DNA from: Aphis gossypii
Lineage: Eukaryota; Arthropoda; Insecta; Hemiptera; Aphididae
NCBI RefSeq assembly: GCF_020184175.1
Contig: NC_065530.1
Span: 25,831,260-25,895,259, forward strand
Length of the DNA: 64,000 nucleotides
Reading direction: 5' to 3'
The position numbers and the translations under genes are program-made. Positions 37,601 through 47,834 of the stretch are shown here, piece after piece. Positions within the stretch are counted from its first letter, which is position 1; every line of letters begins with the position of its first letter. The notes beneath the pieces were generated by a model. It saw nothing but the letters and a program-made list of their open reading frames with translations. It made no database searches and was not told where the DNA came from.

Positions 37601-40600
37601 CGCCTATAATTTTATACTTAATAAGTGAATTGTTTTTAATTGTTTAGTAATATTTATAATCACAACAAATGTCTATGGGAAATCAAAAATAATTATTTAA
37701 AACTGATATTTAAACGCGATAGTTTAACTTCAATTTAACATTTAATTAATAATAGGTAGTCTGCCTACGGACTCGCGAAGTAAAATCTGTATATATTGCC
37801 AAGCTCATTATTCATTAAAATAACATAAAATTAAAGCCAAAAATCTTTGACAAAATAAAATGGTACAATTAGATAAGTTTAATATTATGTACTTTCTTTA
37901 AAAGATAACTAACATATTTTTGTAACGTAATAAAAATGATCCAATACTGCAATTCACATCTTAATATGATCATATACCAAAATACCAAGACTATAATCAC
38001 TTTTTTTCAATAATAACAATATATTTAATTGGAAACTCAAAGTTATATATAACAATGCATGTTTAAAATATATCTACGTAATAGCATAATATTTTAATAT
38101 AAAATGATTAAAAAAAAATTAAAATCAAATATTATACTATGTTTACGAATTTTCAAAAATCAAATTTAACATGATTGCTATTAAAATTTGTATACAACTT
38201 TTTGTGTTATAAAACTTTAAGCTTTTTAAATTTGAAGAAAGGACAATTTTTCTGGTACAATTTTTTGAATTATCATTTTAAAGTTAATTTGGGTCATATG
38301 TTTATTTTTCTTATAATTTAAACAAACATCTTCTTCAGTTTATATTATTGTTGATTATTTTTGGCTAGCCATAATATACATTCATTATTTTTTACAATCA
38401 CAACTTATGTACATAATAAAAACTACTCAGCTCGATTACAAAACACGAGATTTGTAAATTAGACACGCGCCAGTTTTAACAAACCACTTACCAATGACGC
38501 CCGCCAGATTTTTTGAGATAGACTAGTTAAGAATTCTTTTTTCGTCGAGTCATAACGGTCAGAAGGCCTGAAGCCTCTTTCAGATACGATATTGCTACAC
38601 TTCTTCTGCAAATTGACCCTTTGGCTTGGGTCCATCGGGCGCGAAACAATATTAACCGGTGGGAATCTATAAACTACAGTGGTAGGAGTACAAACTCGAT
38701 TTCAATAAACGGTATAAGGACGATAACAAACAATTCATAAATATTCTACATAAAAAAACCAAAGTTTCGTGTAAAAATCAACAAAAAGGCGCTTACGTTT
38801 TATTGACGACAGCACCACGACCGGACGTCTGATACGACCAAACTAGCGAGCGGGTTTGATAGGATTGTCGTTACCTTAGACTGTATTCAAATATTGTCTT
38901 GCGTGCAAATATGTTGGAAATGAACCAGGAAAACGGTGTGATCTTAAAATATCATGGTACTTCGGGCCAAATACAATAGGTTATGTACTACTACTCAGAT
39001 TTCTATTCTGATCGAGTTAACGATAATAATATAATTTATTGAAAATTTTAATTTAAAATCAATAAATTATGAAATATTATAATAATTATAATATAATTAT
39101 ATTCAGACCAATTTATCAAAAATAATACAATGTATAGCATAGTAAATTTCACAATACGTGAAATAAAATATATTTCTTGATGTCTTTGTTTTTAATATTT
39201 TTAGTATTAAGAACTAAACATTTTTTAAACCTAATTCTTTTATATTTTTATATTCGACAATTTTATTAATGATTATTTATTTAAATTCCAAATCATTTGT
39301 TATCAAAGTTTGTGCGACGAAAATATAGTTTTATAATAACTTACTTCTTTTTTATTATTGCCTTCTTTACCATATGTATCGGATTGCTCTCCAATCTATA
39401 AATCATATGTAATGTTTTGATTAGATATCGCAATATATTAGATCTAATATACGAATATTATATTAATAATATATGTAAGTACTTACTTTTAAATCATTCC
39501 AAAGACATATAAATTTTCTATTATCCCATGTCAAGTCTTCTTTTACAGATCTATAATCTTTGGTTTCGATAAAAGATCGATATTCATCACCCTACCACCG
39601 ACGAAAGGTATAAAAACGTATTTTAAGTTAAAAATAGTACAATTTTTCAAAAATATAAACTATAGTTATATATTGCTATAAGTAGTTAGATAAAAAAAAT
39701 TATACGCACATTTTTATTGGACGGGGGAATATAACATAAGTCTCCTTTTTCCTCGATTTCAGAAATAATATCTTTCAATGTTTTTTTAATGCCTTCCTGG
39801 TGGATTTCATAACTCTTAACTTGTTGATTTTTATAGCTTGTACTAAACTGAAAATATTACGTATTTTTGTTATGAAAATACATATGTGCTAATAGTTATG
39901 ATTTTATGAACATTTTTAAATAATTATAAAAAAAAGTTATCTTTAAAAATAATGCGTAGGTAAGCATTTTGAAAAATAAAGAACAGAGAATTATTAATTT
40001 AATAGATTTTAATAAAATCATATTTACAATTAATTGTTAACGTTGATACATATGAAATAAACATAAACTATGTATTTATAATTGAGTATAATAGTATTCA
40101 TCCTCAAACAGTTACTCTCAAAGTTTTTATAAAAATAGGTAATATCGATTTCCTGAGTATATTTTCTTTTTAATTCATAACAATGAAAATACATCTTATT
40201 GTTATAGAAATAAATCTATTTTTATTATTATCGACTGTATATTTTTGTAATCGTACCTATACTTATATAATATATCGTAAAATAAAAAATACCTTCATAG
40301 TAGATGGTTCTTCGAATCCACATTGCATTATTCCAACTTTATCTTTGTTTTGTCTACAATAGAAATATTAAAACCAATTTTTTAAACATAACAACTATTG
40401 CATGGAATTTTCATTTTAAAACAGGTTATGTTTATTTAGATTTGTGTTCTACATATATATATAAAATATAAATTATATTAAATTATAATACTATTATAAC
40501 TAGAAATATAACATTTTTAAATATTTACATATTAGAGTTAACGTTTAATTTATTATTATAAAATTATTTATTAATTAAATTGTGATGTTTTTAATTACTG

Positions 40601-41123
40601 AATTAGAAAATTAAATTGACTTTTATTTTGACATTTGCCTATTATCCAAAAATAAAACTAATGGAATCGAACCAAGCAAGAAAGTGTTATAAAAAAACTC
40701 ATTAAGTTCGACAAAATTAAAATATATAGTATATACCTACCTATAGTTGAGTTTACAAGCTATTTGGACATGTGCTATGAAATTATTGATATCTAGCCAA
40801 AATGCTATAACACATTGCTCTTAATGAAAAGTTGAATGGAATTCGATTATAGGTACTGTTTTTTTTTTTTTTTTGTATAATGAAACTAACATATGATGTT
40901 ATGATATGAATGTACATTGTATATTTTCCAGAAAACATATAATTTTATAGACTTTTATAGGTTGTTACATAATATTATGATTTTTATTTTTGTAAGTATT
41001 CACTTTTTCTACTCACCCAGCGTGTTGTAGAGTAAGTGAATGTTTTACGTACTCGTTTGTTTTAGTGGCCACCGTCGTTCCTCTACCATATGTTTTCCCA
41101 CAATCGATCGCCAATCTTGTTTT
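28509..41123 (-). CDS. synaptopodin-2-like (CG1674-like) Z-disc/actin-associated protein, alternative ends
   Basis: Exons in transcription order: 41123-41017, 40353-40293, 39847-39710, 39591-39487, 39395-39345, 32200-32086, 32027-31854, 31763-31690, 31626-31467, 31406-31222 and 31106-30806, then either 30746-29443 or 28699-28509. Every junction is GT-AG and every phase matches, giving 924 or 553 residues from the first exon found. Two copies of a basic motif (MYVNRKKRSVKW and ALFAKRRKRSENW) resemble the repeats of synaptopodin/myopodin. An RMIKSPWEAALETG block and two PRGW motifs follow. Family proteins bind actin and alpha-actinin at muscle Z-discs, and insect CG1674 is the likely orthologue. 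The N-terminus is open: exon 41017-41123 has no ATG, and the first in-frame ATG is in 40293-40353. Two further first exons are listed separately. The structure is firm; the name is by resemblance. Confidence 0.82.
29349..29354 (-). terminator. polyadenylation signal of the long isoform
   Basis: AATAAA on the minus strand, about 90 nt past the stop at 29443. Confidence 0.55.
29443..30746 (-). CDS. alternative last exon 1, long disordered tail
   Basis: Acceptor ATATAG. A 434-codon open frame with its own stop at 29443 and a minus-strand AATAAA at 29354-29349, about 90 nt further on. The sequence is low-complexity and rich in Ser, Glu, Asp and Lys. Residues encoded around 29690-29910 form degenerate repeats of the type NDKSEYGDRS/ADKSG. 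The C-terminus is MFDFARSWNLHLNT. It is probably an intrinsically disordered, acidic spacer. It lacks the second PRGW motif of the other last exon. Confidence 0.87.
30806..31106 (-). CDS. synaptopodin-2-like exon with SPWEAALETG and PRGW blocks
   Basis: Encodes FTQPRLRMIKSPWEAALETG, NFPPRGYIVAP and IPRGWNTQC. It ends TATG|GTATG in phase 1 and is the branch point for the two last exons. Confidence 0.88.
31222..31406 (-). CDS. synaptopodin-2-like exon, basic motif copy 2
   Basis: Starts GAALFAKRRKRSENWIVDE, the clearest synaptopodin-family motif. An Asn/Gln-rich linker follows. Phase 1 in, phase 0 out. Confidence 0.88.
31467..31626 (-). CDS. synaptopodin-2-like exon
   Basis: Encodes a predicted helical segment with LVMDPRGQIQDLQTLRKLGE and CLSPEVCFDLVRDLNATKGKG. 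Confidence 0.87.
31690..31763 (-). CDS. synaptopodin-2-like exon
   Basis: A 74-nt exon encoding GEGKGPMPSNFPLGM and a Gln-rich end. Phase 1 in, phase 0 out. Confidence 0.82.
31854..32027 (-). CDS. synaptopodin-2-like exon, basic motif copy 1
   Basis: Encodes MYASSSFYGPDHPTVEQQ, an ARRISSSLSD segment and MYVNRKKRSVKWVHEG, the first synaptopodin-type basic repeat. Confidence 0.87.
32086..32200 (-). CDS. synaptopodin-2-like first shared exon
   Basis: Acceptor TTTCTAG, donor AAATA|GTAATT. Encodes ITINADDGLSHKQIDLDKIF. All predicted 5' ends converge on it in phase 0. Confidence 0.85.
32202..36560. other. first part of the 7-kb synaptopodin-2-like intron
   Basis: AT-rich with no coding exon supported. 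A minus-strand TATATATA near 32612-32620 could be a further promoter. The only coding start close to it (ATGAATCTAAGT) would splice out of phase, so this is left unassigned. Confidence 0.5.
36593..36700 (-). CDS. alternative first coding exon B (MKSWK...)
   Basis: A 36-codon frame begins MKSWKSVNVGWYG at the first ATG after an in-frame TAA (36806-36808). It ends ...DVKHK and then CAG|GTACAA in phase 0, which joins the exon at 32200-32086 without a frame break. The surrounding 36.5-37.0 kb is markedly less AT-rich than the rest of the intron, as expected for a promoter plus first exon. It would give isoforms of 806 or 435 residues. Confidence 0.6.
38492..38635 (-). CDS. alternative first coding exon A (MDPSQ...)
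   Basis: A 48-codon frame starts with ATGG in a good initiation context, begins MDPSQRVNLQKK and ends at CATTG|GTAAGT in phase 0. That is exactly the phase needed to join the exon at 32200-32086. The region is clearly less AT-rich than the flanking intron, and a possible 5' noncoding exon with donor AAAAC|GTAAGC lies upstream at about 38797-38870. It would give isoforms of 818 or 447 residues. Alternative first-exon status is inferred from phase, composition and signals. Confidence 0.62.
39345..39395 (-). CDS. synaptopodin-2-like exon before the 7-kb intron
   Basis: 17 codons, phase 0-0, IGEQSDTYGKEGNNKKE. Donor AAAGAA|GTAAGT. Because it ends in phase 0, the two alternative first exons inside the next intron can replace everything upstream. 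Confidence 0.75.
39487..39591 (-). CDS. synaptopodin-2-like exon
   Basis: 35 codons, phase 0-0. Encodes GDEYRSFIETKDYRSVKED and LTWDNRKFICLWNDLK. Acceptor GGTGGTAG, donor TTAAAA|GTAAGT. Confidence 0.8.
39710..39847 (-). CDS. synaptopodin-2-like exon
   Basis: 46 codons, phase 0-0. Encodes FSTSYKNQQVKSYEIHQEG and an acidic ISEIEEKGDLCYIPP segment. Donor AAAAAT|GTGCGT was chosen over the overlapping GTATAA because it keeps phase. Confidence 0.8.
40293..40353 (-). CDS. synaptopodin-2-like exon
   Basis: A 61-nt exon bounded by ATTGTAG and ATGAAG|GTATTT. Encodes NKDKVGIMQCGFEEPSTMK. It holds the first in-frame ATG of the long form. Confidence 0.75.
41017..41123 (-). CDS. synaptopodin-2-like exon, 5'-most coding exon found
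   Basis: Acceptor CTTTCAG, donor CTGG|GTGAGT. Only one frame is open. It encodes RLAIDCGKTYGRG and TNEYVKHSLTLQHAG, and its phase matches the next exon. It lacks an ATG, so translation starts either upstream in an exon not found or in the next exon (GIMQCG). Confidence 0.7.
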
Positions 41124-41505
41124 CTGAAAGACACATACTATTGTAACTAAGTAAGTAATAAAAAAAAAAATAAAAATATATGCACCAGATGTGTTCCTTT
41201 ATTTTTATTATTTTTATGTTCTTTTACTGTAGAAGATATATTTAAAACTATATCATATGTATATTATATCAAGCAGCGTATTCAAACGCGTTCACTAATA
41301 CACGACACAACAACTTGATGATTTGTGAATAACAATTCAGTGATTGTGTTATTGACACAGAATACTGAATTTCCTATCGGTATCGGACTGGCAGCCGTCC
41401 ACCGGACAAGACAAGAGAGAACTTAAATGTGAATAATAAAAAACAAAACTATTCATTACGAACTGCAGGACAATTGAATTTGGAGTTTATTTATATGTGG
41501 CTTAC

Positions 41506-41615
41506 AGGACGCGCCTATATATAAATACAGACAATACAGTTTTTGGGCACTAGTCTCTCTAGTTTACACCGCTAGACGGATGCGATGGCGATGGTATACA
41601 ACTGCAGCTTTTATA
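41506..41615 (-). promoter_or_regulatory. TATA promoter and noncoding first exon of the long form
   Basis: TATAAAAG reads on the minus strand at 41615-41608. About 100 nt downstream is a strong donor, GCGTCCT|GTAAGC (exon edge 41506). The patch is less AT-rich than its surroundings and lies 400 nt upstream of the first coding exon found. The exact start site is not determined. Confidence 0.5.
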
Positions 41616-42266
41616 CCACCTCCATAAAAAATATACGTATGATACAACGTTTTTTTTTTTTTTTTATCTACCTCGGTTTGAATAAAAAAGTTTTATCTAC
41701 TAAATTCTTGAACGATAGTATACGTGTATAATGCTATTATTGTATTTTTTTTATATATATCTATATTTCTTAGTGACGACTAACTTAATGTAGGTAATAA
41801 AAAAAAATAATTTACCTATATTTTGCTTGTTACAATATTTATAGGTATTATTTTCTACAATCCTAATTGTTCTTATTGTGCCAAAAATAATTACATTTTT
41901 TAACTGAGTAAATATATTTTACTAAGGAAATAAAATAATATATCCATATTACATAATATATTTTTTAATTTAAACCAAAACAACCCGTTAATTCAAAATT
42001 TGATATAAATATTTATTCAATATCTGAATAGGACCAATTTTCTGTTAGCTAAATGTTAATTGTGTTATTCAGTTACTGAACCAAATAATAAATAAAATTG
42101 ATAATATAGGTACAACTTTCATTTATTATAATTTAACTTTCTCGTTGTATTTAATGTTAACGATTGTTGTTTTTAGTGCAGTACGATTTTGACTCGAAAA
42201 AATTGGTTTGTTCAATGATGGATAATAAATATTTTGTACATTTCTTGAGCTCTAATAGAATTCTAA

Positions 42267-42280
42267 CAAGTAGATGGCGC
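42267..42280 (+). promoter_or_regulatory. CTCF-like binding motif
   Basis: CAAGTAGATGGCGC matches the CCASYAGRKGGCRS core at 13 of 14 positions. It is opposite in orientation to the motif at 26260-26273, so the pair brackets the synaptopodin-like gene. Confidence 0.5.
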
Positions 42281-43481
42281 ATCAGTATATTTTACAATAA
42301 AAAAATATATTATACTACAACAATATTATTATTAGAGAAATTATATAATAGAATATACCTATTTAAATATAAATAAATAATCTAACGTATAATATTTATA
42401 TATTATAGATTAGGATATTTAAAATATTTTTTGTATTTTCAAACTCAAAATAAATATTGAATTTTATTGTGATATTTTTTCGATAAAGTTCCAATCGATC
42501 TAAATATGGGTAGGTAACAGCAAAATACACTTTCTTCCTTACATATTACGTAAATATAGTCACAATTTTCTTGAAAATAAAAACTCTTAATTACTATAAA
42601 CTAAATAAATAAAACAATACAAATAATAAAAAATAATTATTATGTAGTTAAATTATAATTTAAAGTACATTAAAATAATCTAAACGTGTTTGATGCAATT
42701 AAAACTGTTGACTAATGCTGTAAAAATATTTACAGTTATAGTAGTTTCATTTATTTAATAATTTTTAAAAAAAATATATCATTTAATAAAATTAAATTAT
42801 GAAATATTGTATACGTTACACGAACACCATATTTTCAGAATTAAATTTCTTGTTAATTATCGAACTAAAACCAATTTTTTTTTAGTTCCAACTTTGATAT
42901 TTATTTATCTCTAAATTATTTCAACTTGCACTGTTTTACCTGTACATACGTTGAGATTTATACTTTTAATAGAATGTAGATATAATATATTGTAATACAA
43001 TCACCTTGTTAGGTATTTAAAACAATAAAATATATTATATATGTAAATATATACACACACACATACAAAAACAATACTTAATACAACGAAAATTAATGGA
43101 AGCTTAACATTTCATAACATCTATCAAACTCGTGAAGTCATGACTATTATCATAATAAATAGTATTCGATTACTAAATGAGTAAACATATTATAATTATG
43201 ATAATAATGGATAATAATATATTATCATCATTTTAAAATAACTAATATAACAAATAAATCAGCCCATTTACTTAGAATTGAAAAATGTCTTAGTAAATTA
43301 ATTATTATTATTTAAAATAATCTAAGACTCATAGAATATACAAATAATTATGATTTGATTGTCTAATTATTTTTATTTTTTTAAGAATTGCAATAAATTC
43401 AAAATAATATTTTTATTTATATTACATAAAGACATAAAACATTGAACAGAACGTTTGCTGGAAACATTTCAAAAAAATATG

Positions 43482-43835
43482 AGTTAAATTGTACACTTGA
43501 GTTCAAGACCGAAAAAGTGTGACGATACGTGCCGTTTGCAAGATTTAGTTCTTATTATTCAATTTCCATTGAATTTAATGTACGGCGTTTTATGTACTAA
43601 CATAACTATTTGCATTCTAAGGAAAAAACTAAAATATATTACTTTAAAATGTGAGAGTAAAAATGTAGTGTGTGACCGGAAGATAAGGGAACAAATTATG
43701 GACTTGATGTTTATCCTAAACACGGTGATAAACGACTGTCATTCAAAATGTTTACTACGACGGAATCAAAATTTCGGAAAACTTACCATATCGCAAATAT
43801 TTAAAACATATTGTTTATCGTACACTTTATACTAT
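43482..43835 (+). other. exon-like open segment, product unknown
   Basis: The frame is open from just after a TAA (43479-43481) to the very strong donor-like ACTATAG|GTAGGT. It is less AT-rich than its flanks. The translation has a helical, Cys-containing middle (DRKIREQIMDLMF, NDCHSKCLL). No acceptor or clear start was found, and it resembles no family. It may be a lncRNA exon, a gene fragment or a transposon remnant. Confidence 0.22.
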
Positions 43836-43849
43836 AGGTAGGTATTGAA

Positions 43850-46800
43850 ATAGTTTTAATACTTAATTATACTATATACATACTTATCAATTGTTCATAT
43901 AATTTGATTTAATATAATATAAGTTATAATATATTATTAAGTAATAATATGTTAAATTTAATCAGAACAAGTAATATTATTAGGCGATAACTAATTTTAT
44001 TTTTTTTAATTTAAATTTCTAATTAATTGTACTTAATAAGTATATTATATACAGTATACACAGAATGCTTTAAAAAAATTAACCTATTAACAATACCTAT
44101 TATTTTAGAATATATGAAAAATAACATTATCATATACATCATATTTTTTATTTCTCTTGTAAATAGTAAATAAAATATTATGCTCATAAAATTGTTTATA
44201 TATCTTATATTACATACAATAATATTATGTTAAATGTAGGTAAATTTTATATTGTAATATAATTTCTCTTCGTGTACCTTTTTCCTGTTTATTTTAGTAT
44301 TTTCTATAGGCCATGTATTCATTGGATTTCATTAAACTTTAATCATCACAAACTTTGACTTATTTTATGTTTCTACACAAACAAAACACTTCAATCTTCT
44401 TTTATCATTTTTTCTCAACATTTTCGAAAGGTATTTTCAAATCATTCCAAATCCTTTAGATTAGATTTTTCTTTATATAGTATAGACTAGGTATATACAA
44501 TACGAGCACATGTTTGTATTTTCTATATTACATAAATAATAATATCTGTATGCAGATACTCATAATATATATGATGATCATTATATTACAAATACCAACA
44601 TTTTATCAAAAAATAATTTAAATTAATGATTATATCACAAATTTATGGATGTACTCGTATATAAATGTAATTTATAATTTATGTAATAATATAATTAAAT
44701 TACTGTTTGATTTTAATCATAATAATATTATGATATAACATAATATAATATAATTATAATAACAAATATACAAATATAATTAATTTTATATAATAATTTA
44801 ATAATAAAATAAATCTTATCATGTAGATCTAAGTTTCAAAAAATCGATTAATTTTTATTTAATCAAATAAATCTAAAATGTAATAAAAATAATATAAGTT
44901 GAATGTATAATATGTTATTAATTTACCTTTATATATTGCATACAATCATTTATAACAAATTAAATTATAGTCAAATCTCAGTAAAAATAAAAATGTAAAT
45001 ATTTTTTTTTTTTTTAACAAACCATTCTTTTTTCTCAACAGTCAATAAAATATGTAACTTAAGAACTTAATATGTGTTATTGTGTATTTAATATATAAAA
45101 AAAAAAACATAATGTATAAAATACAAACCCAAGAAATTATTTAAAAATAAAAAAAATATATTATATAAATGTTCCACTGGAATTCAAATGTTTTATTTTG
45201 GTTTTTTTGTTATACATTTTAAAGTTTTTAGAATGATATAAATTTATATAAGGTATCAAACAAAGTTTAACTAAATACAATGTACAACTAATAACACAAA
45301 ATACTAAATAGTCAAAAAATTAATATTTAACATTAAATGTACAAATATAATGTATTGTTTAGTATTACTTTAAACTATTTGTTTAGTTATTTTTTTTTAC
45401 ATTTTTTTTCTAAAAGCTTTTTATAAAATTTAACTAATTAAAAATCTAAATGAAATTTAAAATTTTAAAGATAAAGTTATTATTATATTTTTGAATCAAG
45501 TTAATTAAGTAGCGAATTTTAAAAGTCTTGTAGATTGAATATTATCTTTTTAAAATGTTAGATAATGTTATAACAACATAAGAATTATTTAAATATTCAT
45601 AATTTTAATGGAGAACTAAAATTGTTGTATTTTTTTTATAATGAAACTATTATTGGAGTATTGTATTATTTATATTTTCTATATCATTTTGTTTATTAAT
45701 TAAAACTTTGTATTTAAAATCCATTATGATAATTCATAATCAATACAGTTGTATTTAATTTTTTAATAATTATATTTATTTCTATTATTTAGATTATTAA
45801 ACGATAAATAAAATCAGCTATTATAATCATTATATATTAAATAATGTATAAATATATAATACATGTATCTAAACATTAACATTTGATATATCTGGTATTA
45901 TTCTGAATATTATATACGATACAAATTACCATACATTTTCATACATTTTATTGAAGTATTTTTTTATTTGAAACAAATTTCAGTTTACACAGTCGACATG
46001 ATACAGAAAGACAATATTAAAGTTTATTTTATAAGGGGGTCAGAATGCCTCATAAATATTATTTTACCACCAACAATATTCTTGTAATTTTTCAGTAACT
46101 ATTCGTTGGGTTCGAAAAAATAAAAATGCCGCATATTAAAATGGTTTTTATACTTTTATATTTTACATTTGATTTATACAATTTTATCTTTTATAATTCT
46201 TATTAAGTATCAAAAAATATGTAAACATTAAAACATCATAATATTATTTATTAAATGTAATGATTTAACATAGGTTAATTTAAAACGTAAAATAGTAGGT
46301 ATCAAAGCACATAGTATTTTAAATAAAGTATTATGTCACAGTTACTGTTGAAAAAATTAAATTTTTGCTTTATATTTTTTAACAAGATAATAACAACTAT
46401 AGTTCATTTTTATTACATTAAAAATAAACAATATTATTTGTAATGTGTTTTTGCTTAAAACCAAACGTACCATATATCTGTACATATTAATGTGCAGGTT
46501 TAATAAATAAACGTAGATACTTAAATTTATGGTTTTGTTACATTAATAAAGTATTAAATAATATATTTATTAAATATACCTAGCTTATAAACTTAATCTA
46601 ACTAAAAACCATCATTAATTTACAATAGGTGGATTGTATAATTTTATTATTTTAATTAAATTAAAATTCGCATTACTAAAACGTTCAAACTATTTAAATG
46701 GGATAAAAAATTAAAACCCAGTTCAAAAAAACTTCCCTTCAAAACAAAAATTTCAGAAGAAATTTAGTACTATAACCTAAGTATTAAAACAAAAAATGTA

Positions 46801-47300
46801 TGTGGATGTCTACAACTTCAACTGGTACAAGTAAATTTTTTAAAGGATGACAACCTTTGATGAAACCCTTACAAATTAAGGTGAATAAAAAATTTACATA
46901 CAACAATAAAACTAAATAAAAGTATAAGTAAACTGTATTATAATTATTCGAGTATTATTATTTAAAGACCCGTTACAATATTATATATGATTAATAGATT
47001 ATATCATATTAACAAATGTTAAAAAAATGTAAACATAAGATATCAAACTAGAAGTAGCAAAAATATGTTAAGCTATTAATAATAAAATTAATTTAAAAAA
47101 TAAAATGTTATGTTTGTTATTGGACTAAATTATTATTATTCAACACACTACACTGTATATTATACCTAGGTATCTATTATATTAAAAGTCGTTAATAATA
47201 TGAATATCTGGATTGACCAGTCAAAAAATGGTTTATATGTCATTTATTTTAAACATGAAATTTAATATGATATTATGAATAATGTAGTTAGTTATAGCAA
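43850..47300. other. AT-rich intergenic DNA
   Basis: No gene is supported; very low complexity throughout. Confidence 0.6.
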
Positions 47301-47310
47301 ATTTACTTAC

Positions 47311-47640
47311 GTTTAAAGTTTCACATGTGGTCGATAAGTTATATTCGTTCAGTTTATTGTTAAGAGAACGTATTAATCACACGTTATTATTAATTAAATA
47401 CAATAATAATTAATTATTATATTCGTATCATACGGACACAGATTTCCCACAGACCCAGTGGTGTTCGGTAAAACGCATTAAAGAAATAACTCGTTTACAC
47501 CATTAGAGTGATGCTGCGTTTTCAACTCCGGGCTATTTAGAGAACATGGGCGGGGCTTATCGTGAGGGGAACACAAAAGTGTGCCGGCTTTAATATTTGA
47601 CGTAAATATGGATTGTTTGAAACAATATAGTGACAATGCA
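47311..47640 (-). promoter_or_regulatory. GC-richer patch with GGGCGGGGC box, possible promoter
   Basis: This lies just past the last convertase exon. It contains an Sp1/KLF-like GGGCGGGGC near 47548 and a minus-strand donor AAAC|GTAAGT at 47311. It could be a distal promoter/5' noncoding exon for the synaptopodin-like gene, or the convertase 3' UTR. The call is tentative. Confidence 0.25.
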
Positions 47641-47646
47641 TGCATT

Positions 47647-47834
47647 TTAAGAGTTTCCACTTACTTGATAGAAATTATGCCATATCAATAACAGCATCAC
47701 GAAAATAACGATTTCCAGTCTTATTCCCGGTTTGGTCACATGGTTTCGATCAGATATCAAAGAACTGTAAAATATGGTATCGACATCGTCATCTTTGACT
47801 CTTCTTTTTTCATTTTTTGAATTCGAGCAGTTAC
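47647..47834 (-). CDS. Fur2: convertase membrane-anchor exon
   Basis: Encodes CNCSNSKNEKRRVKDDD, a luminal spacer and the transmembrane helix EIVIFVMLLLIWHNFYQ. A donor-like GTAAGT at 47664 could splice to a tail exon; if unspliced, the protein ends after five more residues. Confidence 0.78.

Noticed and set aside
47478..47660. Minus-strand 60-codon frame in the GC-box patch
   Set aside because: No splice link, no family resemblance, and it overlaps the end of the convertase exon in another frame.
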